From the NCBI GenBank assembly GCA_013115125.1, contig JABANN010000338.1, positions 1 through 37,508 on the forward strand: a stretch of DNA of 37,508 bases. Reading direction: 5' to 3'. The notes beneath the pieces were generated by a model. The model was not told the DNA's origin. It did not search any database and saw nothing but the letters and a program-made list of their open reading frames with translations. Made by a program: the position numbers and the translations under genes. Origin of the DNA: Perkinsus olseni (lineage: Eukaryota; Perkinsozoa; Perkinsida). Shown here in pieces: positions 30,771 through 37,508 of this stretch. Numbering within the stretch: the stretch's first letter is position 1; every line of letters starts with the position of its first letter.

Positions 30771-32207
30771 TCACACAAAGCTCGTAGCTCTCACTTCGCA
30801 TGTGTAAACGGGAGCAATTACGACTCCTGCCAGCCCCAAAGGGGACCATGAGAGATGCGAGAGATGGTGGCAGACTGCCACTGCCAGATGGTTCGACATG
30901 GTGGCCTCCATGGAGGATCTATTCCGTGCTCTATTCCGTGCTATTCGAGCAAGAAGGGCTTTCTTAGAAAGCGGTCCCCCATTACCTCCGATAGCCAGAA
31001 GCTGCAGCCGAGAGGATTCTCCATCCATGATGAGCTTCACCTGTCCTATGTACGCATCAACATTAGATACCATCGTCAGATCACCGCGACACAGCCCGTA
31101 GTGCGCCATCCATACCTAACATCACCCTAATCGTCGGCCCACACCAAGCCTCACTGCCCGACCTGCAGCGAGTTCAGCTTCTGCGACTCGAGCCAGGGCT
31201 TCGGCACAGACAACATCTCCGCTGAAGAGCACAGACTGTCACACAGTCTTCGAGGAATCTGCTGCACCAGTAGAGCATGGACCTATGGGAAGAAGAGCTA
31301 AAAATAACACTGCTGCATCGCTTCGCTCCGCCAAAAAACTCGGTGACCACGGTACCTCGATCGCGCTCTGCAGCAGAGCTGTGTGAATGGCCAACTGAGG
31401 TCCCCAGAGCATCCCCAATAGCCCCGTGAGGATGGACGTGCCGCATATCAACTGAGAGAGCACTACGATATTTAAGACGACAGGCTTTGTGATCAGAGAC
31501 AGATACCTACCAGAAAGTGAGGACGGACGGCCCTCCAGGAGGAATAGAGTGGATAGGCGCAGAGCGACCAGGACAGCTCCAGCTCCTCAGGCCGCAGCCA
31601 CAGTGTCTTTATCTGACAAAAAGGAGCATCACCCAAACCGCGATCGAGGCGAGCTCACCTGGGAGGCGAGGGCTACGATCCAGCAGCCCCACGTGACCAG
31701 TTCGGAGTCGCCGGATGCCACGAGATACGCATAGAGTGGTATGCAGAGCGCGTAGAAGGCCGTGGGTATACCGCGGACCGTCGATGATGCGGAGGCCGTT
31801 GTCCCTAACAGGTTCACACCATTCACAACTTCGGTGAGGACCAGAACAATTTTTTGCGGCATCCCGCTCTAGTCTTCATGGCTTCTGGATGTGACAAAAA
31901 TACCCTGTACGCTTCGTGCCCACTAGCGTGTATGATGCAGTATGGACTTCCGATGTCAATAGGGAACAAAAGCACTGACAACATCGATGTCGGACCCAAA
32001 TTCCCGCCTACCACAGTAAACGCCAAGCTGGGTTGATCTCAGCAGGAGCAGCAGCCAGACACCAAGAGCAATCCGGATGCTCGCCCATACAGTGTCCCCT
32101 CTGATTAGCAACAATCGCAGGAGGAAGTAGAAGCCAGCCGCCTTAAAGCACGTGGTGAGGAGAGCGGAGTAGAACCCCTGTCTGAGAGGGTCACTTGGAG
32201 GTGCCAT
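30771..32207 (-). CDS. Multi-pass membrane protein, family not recognised
   Basis: Starts MAPPSDPLRQGFYSALLTTC and continues with hydrophobic segments AAGFYFLLRLLLI and IALGVWLLLLLRS. Later exons add KIVLVLTEVVNGVNLLGTTA, TAFYALCIPLYAYLVASGDS with TWGCWIVALASQ, then VVLNIVVLSQLICGTSILTG with LLGMLWGPQLAIHTALL. Intron 31283-31355 leads to HALLVQQIPRRLCDSLCSSA and KPWLESQKLNSL. The C-terminal frame (GLCRGDLTMVSNVDAYIGQV onward, to 30771) may contain another intron. About five or six membrane spans are expected. The first intron after LLLLLRST is not fixed. No catalytic motif stands out, so transporter and structural roles are equally open. Confidence 0.55.
31283..31355 (-). other. Intron (73 nt) of the membrane gene carrying GCTTCGCTCCGC in antisense
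   Basis: GTACCGTGG...CTTCCCATAG joins HTALLQSAIE to HALLVQQIPRR (phase inferred). On the plus strand it contains CGCTTCGCTCCGCC (31319-31332). Flanking intron sequence is unlike the folD introns with the same word. Confidence 0.55.
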
Positions 32208-34432
32208 TTGGTTAAGTCAACACCGAGAACCCCCCTGCATGAGAATGAGCAAACTAGCGTTGTCAACACTGAGCTACTACTCTGAGAAGTTTGCTAACAT
32301 GACCGCAACGGAGCGTGGAAAGCGCTGTGATTACCAATGGTGATTTACAAAGAGGGCGCGAACAGTTCATCTACGTGCTGATGGTCAACTGACTCAACGC
32401 TCGGACTTATCCGACGCTGGTTATGAAGCATGGCATGCTTAGAATGCTAAGGCTCTCAACGAAGAGAGGACTTATGCTGCGTATTCCGCTGCTGCCGTGA
32501 TAACGAAAAACACCTGGCACCTCCACCTGAGCACAGCAATAATTACCGAAGAAGGACACGACGCAGTGAAAGATGAAATTCTAAGAAATGACAATGATGT
32601 TCAATGATCGTAGCACCACCTAAGTCACGACTTCAGGGATGAACTGGAGCCGTGGTGCGTTCTCAAATGTGGACAGATAACTCAAGATCATATGCGACGA
32701 AACGGGCATGAGCTTGGCAGTGCAGAATATCATCACTCCTCCGTAAGAGTACTAGTAGTACTGGGCTCAGCCTGACAGTCTGGCTCAGACATGGTTAGCA
32801 CCACACCCTCAGTGGGGAAAAAGTCGAGAGTACCGGCCTGTAACGATGGAGAGGTCCGATGATATCGTTCAATATGCTGCTTGAAGCTACCACGCTAACC
32901 AAGCGTTAGTAACCAACATATTCCTTCTAGTGAGCTACTCTGTTGACCCGGAATATGGAGAAGACGTAGTCCGGGATGTATTGCAAGCCGCTGAAGCCCT
33001 CCGCATCCTCAAGCAACAACTCAGTCGCAAGCCTATCTCCCAACCCACCACCATGCTCGACTGGCACAGTTGTACGGCCTCCAGGCCTGGCTGGGCATCA
33101 GCCATAACAGTGCATCTCCCCCTCCGCCGTGGTGCTTGCAGAAAATAGCTCTGCTGCCGCTTATTAGCCGCACTCGAGGAGAAACTCTACCGTTGAGTGA
33201 TACCACGAACGGGTAGCGTTATCACAAGACCACTTTCTGCAGCAACCTTCTGTTCAGTAAATCCCGCCGGGCCTAGATCCCATTCTGCGTATACGTTATC
33301 AGTTAAGTACCACAGTCATGGGAGACTCTTCCCGTGCTCGGGTCACGAGTTCTCTGTGCACTCTATACAGAACAATATATTCGCTTCAATAGAGCACAGT
33401 GCCACTTCTAGGCTGAGTAAAAATCGTCTCTCTGGGTGCACTATTAAGTCCAGGATTGGGGGATCCCCTTGAAAGCATCCCTAGCCGCGAGTCCCGAAGA
33501 TACCACATTCATTGGCTTCATGATAACCATTCCCATGTTCATCATTCATTTTTGAAGACACAACCCGTCCGAAGTCCAACTTCGGTGTCACCAAACCCGT
33601 GATCGAACATTCTCGTCTCGAAGCACTCGTCATGTCTATCAAATTGGCTGCTCCCATCTGGCGAGAAAGTGAGGGTGAACTTCGCCCAGCCAAGTACTTC
33701 ACCGGCTTCTCTATCATTTGCCTACCCAAGCATCCACAGTGTAAACTCCACTCAAACGACAGACTGACGGTTCCCGAGAACTTCGATCAACGGGTAGTAC
33801 CCGCCGGGGACCCAATTAAGAATCAGGATTCGCAACTACCGACATATTGGGTTAAAAAATCAGCTTTATCATAAACCTGACACTATCAACGCCGCCAACA
33901 TTAGAGCCTCGTCGAGAATTCCCTGATACGCTGGAGCACATTTACCCGGCTGAATCCACAGAGGTCAAGCTTACCTCATCTATATATTCCTGTCGAGCTG
34001 CGTGGTAGGACACGGCCCGGGCAGAGACATAGTTGAAATGGTAGTACCTGTAGATTCTCCAGGAGTAATAAAGCATTTTTCCCCACTGGAAAAGCAGATC
34101 TTCGGACTATCCGTTTTGGATATAATATTTCCAAAACTATTAGTATTAACTAGTATTACTATCTGCCCCTATTAGGAACCTTTGTTGGCGAGGAATCACC
34201 GCGATAGTCTATCACGGGAGTAATCCTTCGATCATGTGTCCACCACTGATAGAGAGTCTCTATTGAAGACATCATCGAGAGGCTACTCCCGGTCTCAACC
34301 CATCCCAGAGGAGAGCCTCGCTGGTCGGCAATCACTCAACAAGTAGAATTTGAATATAACAAGTCACAGCACACTCCGTATCATAAAATGGCGCTTCTTG
34401 AAAAACCAAATATCATCACCAAGCAGAAAAGT
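32208..34432. other. Long region without a secure gene
   Basis: About 2.2 kb. Two plus-strand frames look protein-like but are unsupported by family or by a full exon chain. One is at about 32935-33085 (SYSVDPEYGEDVVRDVLQAA then EALRILKQQLSRKP). The other is at 33527-33874 (KPVIEHSRLEALVMSIKLAA, ELRPAKYFTGFSIICLPKHP, stop after KKSALS). They may be exons of one plus-strand gene facing IPMK, or chance. Regions 32280-32860 and 33900-34400 show nothing I can interpret. Confidence 0.35.
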
Positions 34433-35898
34433 TTAGTCCTGTCGGGCACACTGCCAGTAGTCCACCAGATTCCGCAGACCTCGAACGACTCCCGCATCGC
34501 CAACCGTACCTGAAGGGCGACATCTGGCCCCTAGAAAAGTTCTTCTGGCGGTTTTGGCTATCCCCTGATCGGCCATGACTTACCCGAGTAATCAACATGC
34601 GCGAAGTCAATCAGTTTTCCCCTCATCTGGGGTTTCTCTTCGGCAGCATCGAATGCCAGCAAGATGGACGAACACACGATCTCGAAGGCACCGTCGGATT
34701 CCTCAAACCAATCGAGGATCTTTTTCGTGATATCAAGCCCCTGAGACCCGACCCACTGTGTTTAGCTCTCCAATCCCAGTCCTTGTACTACTACCTGCTG
34801 ACCCAAACCCTCGCGATCCATCCATGTGAATCGCCGTAGGATCTGAGAGATTGGTCAGTTTAGCCTGTGTAAGGTTGGTGCACTCTCACAGTTATGATCT
34901 CAGATGGCGTCCGGAGAGCAGTACATTCCTTTTTACTCAGATTCCAGTGCCCACCGCTCGGACCAGTGGCAGCTCCATTCGTACCTGTACACCAATGCCA
35001 TGAATATAATCCTCAAGGCAGGGGTCACGAAATCACAGACAACCTCGGACGCTGCCATTATATAAAACAGCGTGTTCAGTCTTACAAAGAGCTGTCAGAC
35101 GAACAGCGAGCTCTCCCGCGCTACTATCCCTGACTTTATCCAACTTCTCTTGCAACTGAGATAGAGAAGTGACTTCTCAGAAGTCCGGCAAGGACCAGCG
35201 GTCGAGTTCTTACTTTTGCACCAGTATAACCATTTTCCCAGTATTTATCACCGAGTTTTACGTCCATCACACAGGGCTGCTTCATGCCGTAGGTCAAGTC
35301 TTCAAGCCAAATTCGATACCTAATAACCGCGCCAACTCTCCTCGCAACCATACCGCCTATCTACTACGCGCTCTTCTTTTCGTCTGATAATCGCTCAACA
35401 TTTACACAGGTAGGAACCAATGGCTTCAGTTTCTCCAGCAGACGCTCCTGCCGCTCGGTGATAGGTGATGACACAAGTGAAGTGTCAGTGGGGATCGAAA
35501 AGAGCAGCGAGTAGAACTGAGAGAAATGGACCAGTACTGATGGATAATAGGCAACGAGCACAGCACGACACTGCCGCCTAGTCATAAGACAAACCCAGAA
35601 GAACTCTGTCACCGCGGCTCGATCTACCTCAGCCTCTTTTGCCTTTGTCTTCTTAATGATGAAGCCCTCCCTTTCTGGGTCTCGTGCAATCCCACCTGCA
35701 ACAGCAACACCTCCGGCTCTCCATAAACGTCGAGACCAACAGCGCTCAGTAACGACCCTCACCCTCATGGCCGCCACCACTGACAACAATTCCTTCGGCG
35801 GCACCTGAACGACGCGTATAATACTCGGTGGCTCGAACAACTGAGTCCCTACCAGGAGCAGATGTGTCAGCGCCTTCCTGGGAGTTCTCTGCCACCAT
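34433..35898 (-). CDS. Inositol polyphosphate multikinase/IP6K-family kinase
   Basis: IPK-superfamily kinase phosphorylating inositol polyphosphates. Exon 1 (35763-35898, MVAENSQEGADTSAPG to VVSGGGHE) and exon 2 (35628-35695, RDPEREGFIIKKTKAKEAE) give the GGH and lysine-containing N-lobe. Exon 3 (35408-35516) reads FYSLLFSIPTDTSLV...EKLKPLVPT. Exon 4 (35214-35335) reads FGAVIRYRIWLEDLTYGMKQ then PCVMDVKLGDKYW, the family PxxxDxKxG catalytic signature. Further exons give IVCSSILLAFDAAEE (SSLL-like) and GKLIDFAHVDYSG (IDFAH, metal-binding Asp, about 34605). The last is GDAGVVRGLRNLVDYWQ, stop TAA at 34433. Introns are about 50-110 nt. The exons between 34840 and 35213 were not resolved. All hallmark motifs are present, so it is likely active; the substrate class (IPMK versus IP6K) is open. 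Confidence 0.88.
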
Positions 35899-36041
35899 AT
35901 CTGCAACAAGTAACGCGAAAACTACACGCTAAGACCAACTGTGGCAGCTCCCCTCATTAAATCACAATGCACGAGTGAGTTGTGCACAAAACATGCTCAG
36001 AAACGCTTCGGAAATTGCAAAACGAAAGAAGCTTCGCTCCG

Positions 36042-36191
36042 CTAAGCTCCTCTCCTACCGGGTGTTGTGGGTGGGCTGTCGATCTTAAAAGATGAGCTAC
36101 GTCTTTTTCTGTTCGGCGTTCGCTTGCCGGGACTCTTCTGAGCAGCCTGGAAGAAAATTGATAAAAGTAACACAAAAGCTCTCAATTTCAT
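36042..36191 (-). CDS. Possible short secreted protein or first exon
   Basis: MKLRAFVLLLSIFFQAAQ is a textbook signal peptide, followed by a basic Ser/Pro-rich stretch (SPGKRTPNRKRRSSSFKIDS) to a stop at 36042, 49 residues in all. Alternatively a donor at PPTTPG|GTAGGA continues into an intron that contains GCGGAGCGAAGC, making this exon 1 of a longer gene. It opposes the plus-strand frame at 36202. Moderate to low confidence. Confidence 0.4.
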   Translation of the reverse strand: MKLRAFVLLLSIFFQAAQKSPGKRTPNRKRRSSSFKIDSPPTTPGRRGA

Positions 36192-36201
36192 CTCTGACAA
36201 C

Positions 36202-36453
36202 TTGTCGATGACAAGATCCCGCAGCACAATCCATAAGTTCAATCGTCCGCATTCACGGACGACAGGACGCATCAAAGGCGGATTCGGGAAGCAGTCCGAC
36301 TTACGGCACTACACATATCAGATGTGGCATCGAAAATTGGCTAAGTGGGTTTACGACGAATCCAGAAACTTCGAAAGAAACCTGTTGATGAGCCGTCGGA
36401 AGCTGCCACTCGAACTTCGAGTGGCAGTCGACGGCGACTTCGATACCCATTGA
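36202..36453 (+). CDS. Possible small ORF (83 aa), divergent from the 36191 ORF
   Basis: MSMTRSRSTIHKFNRPHSRT...RHYTYQMWHRKLAKWVYDES...SRRKLPLELRVAVDGDFDTH. Strongly basic with aromatic residues. No family recognised and no splice test possible. The 25 bp palindrome at 36403-36427 lies within it, which argues slightly against ordinary coding. Confidence 0.3.
   Translation: MSMTRSRSTIHKFNRPHSRTTGRIKGGFGKQSDLRHYTYQMWHRKLAKWVYDESRNFERNLLMSRRKLPLELRVAVDGDFDTH
36403..36427. repeat. Near-perfect palindrome CTGCCACTCGAA-C-TTCGAGTGGCAG
   Basis: Two 12-base arms are perfect complements around a single central base. It could form a cruciform or a tight RNA hairpin with a slightly larger loop, or be a dimeric protein-binding site. 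It lies inside a doubtful plus-strand ORF. Confidence 0.8.
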
Positions 36454-37508
36454 AGCCAATGAACACAGCGAGAAAAAGCTACGGGTGTCATGTGTTCTTC
36501 GAAGCGCTCGGACGATCAATCGATATCAGTGACGCCGTATAACCCCCCTCGTCATGGTGACTGCTCTCTCCCGAGACTCGCGGACCGAACCCACGGCTAT
36601 CGATGGAGCATCGAGAAACTCGGAGAATATCCACAGAGTTCCTGGGTGGAAATTTTTACGACAACGCCGAGGCTCCAAACGACGGCTTCTCGTTACTCAC
36701 CCTCCTTGGCAGCGGCACGACCGGGATGTTCATATTGGTAGGTAACGCCGACAAACACGATGTCAGGTTATGAAGGGTTCGGATTAGCGAAGACTTCGGT
36801 TCTCCCAGAGGCACGCTGCGGAGTCTGTTCGGGCTGCTTCCCTCCACCGTCCTGACACAGGCCTGGTTGGCCCTATAGCATCGGTTGACGTCCTACTCGA
36901 GCGGCTCCGTTTCATCAGCCTCTCCCATCTCTAGCAATGCTCGCCTGAGTGTGACAAGCAGATGTGATATTGTGACACACTGGGGCCTCCCAGTTCCCCG
37001 AAGACCACCGCTTATTGACAGCCATCAGCCTGTTCGCTACGACGATATCAAAATATGATTGATATTGAATATGATTGGAATGCTAAATTGTCCAATATCA
37101 CACAATATTGATATTCTGTCAATCTATTCTCATTATCCATTCGTTTCGCTCACGAAGCCTGTAAATTAGCACCAAAATGCGGTCTTAAAAGGACGCGAAA
37201 TCTCACACGCATTCCTCCGCAGAAGCAGCAATGCTGTCCAAATTATATCCTCCTTCCAATACGAGGGCGACTCTCGTTGGACGACCGTCCTCGGAGCTCG
37301 CTAGAAGTTGACGTGTAAGGCTGCCGAAGCACTGCGGCGTCACTTCACAATCTCCTGAGCACAAGACATCCTACCTGCTACAGTAGGTACCTAAGCGGCC
37401 TTATACTCACAGAAATAATGCTACATAGTAATAACGGGTGTTTCACTGCGGTGTGAGTGACTTTGATCGTGGTCCCACTGGCGAGAAATGAGTGTTTGGC
37501 GATGAAAA
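36454..37508. other. Right-end region without a secure gene
   Basis: Open frames at 36490-36850 exist on both strands; the minus one (GSSPNRLRSVPLGEPKSSLI ending at a GTGAGT donor near 36705) could be an exon. From about 37045 to 37145 the DNA is AT-rich with repeated ATTGATATT/AATATGATT words. Nothing here is identifiable. Confidence 0.35.

Noticed and set aside
1-37508. LTR elements, LINE or reverse-transcriptase fragments, capsid-type genes
   Set aside because: No reverse transcriptase, integrase, protease or capsid motif was seen in any frame, and no long direct repeats.

Overview
The window looks like nuclear DNA of a gene-dense, intron-rich protist. The best guess is a perkinsid alveolate (Perkinsus-like). 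This is an inference from four things: a plastid-type IspG behind a hydrophobic leader, a nuclear gene for mitochondrial ribosomal protein uS11, many 44-90 nt GT-AG introns, and tandem genes for small secreted proteins. No canonical tRNA, rRNA, CRISPR array, retroelement or virus-like element was recognised.

Layout. 1-5.4 kb, minus: ispG/gcpE (MEP isoprenoid pathway), in at least a dozen exons, probably running off the left edge. 6.9-10.7 kb, plus: an unrecognised multi-exon gene and a LOA1-like lysophospholipid acyltransferase whose first intron carries a 486 bp hAT-type MITE with an 8 bp target duplication. 11.2 kb: a second small palindromic element. 11.7-13.8 kb, plus: two diverged tandem paralogues of about 156 aa with signal peptides. 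14.7-22.0 kb, minus: a neuropathy-target-esterase-type phospholipase (membrane anchor, cyclic-nucleotide-binding modules, patatin domain). 23.2-32.2 kb: a compact array, all minus, of a 63-aa gene, a coiled-coil gene, uS11m, an intronless 326-aa gene, FolD, an unknown gene and a multi-pass membrane gene. 34.4-35.9 kb, minus: an inositol polyphosphate multikinase-type kinase. The rest is intergenic or unresolved.

The most unusual signal is in the introns. At least seven short introns in five unrelated genes (ispG, NTE, coiled-coil gene, uS11m, folD) contain a tRNA T-arm/Pol III B-box-like core (GGTTCRATCC or close), in either orientation relative to the host gene. In most of them exon joining restores a protein family motif exactly, so the sequences really are intronic. 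Two (one in NTE, one candidate in its leader) also carry an A-box-like block, so they look like whole tRNA-like units whose first bases GTGAG serve as the splice donor. Three share the core GGGTTCRATCCCGGCA. I read them as a family of tRNA-derived introns (introners or tiny SINEs). A second, shorter word, GCTTCGCTCCGC, recurs exactly four times, in two resolved introns, one probable intron and one presumed intron.

Exon structures were derived by hand from splice sites and family motifs. Domain-bearing exons are secure; the ends of several genes are not.
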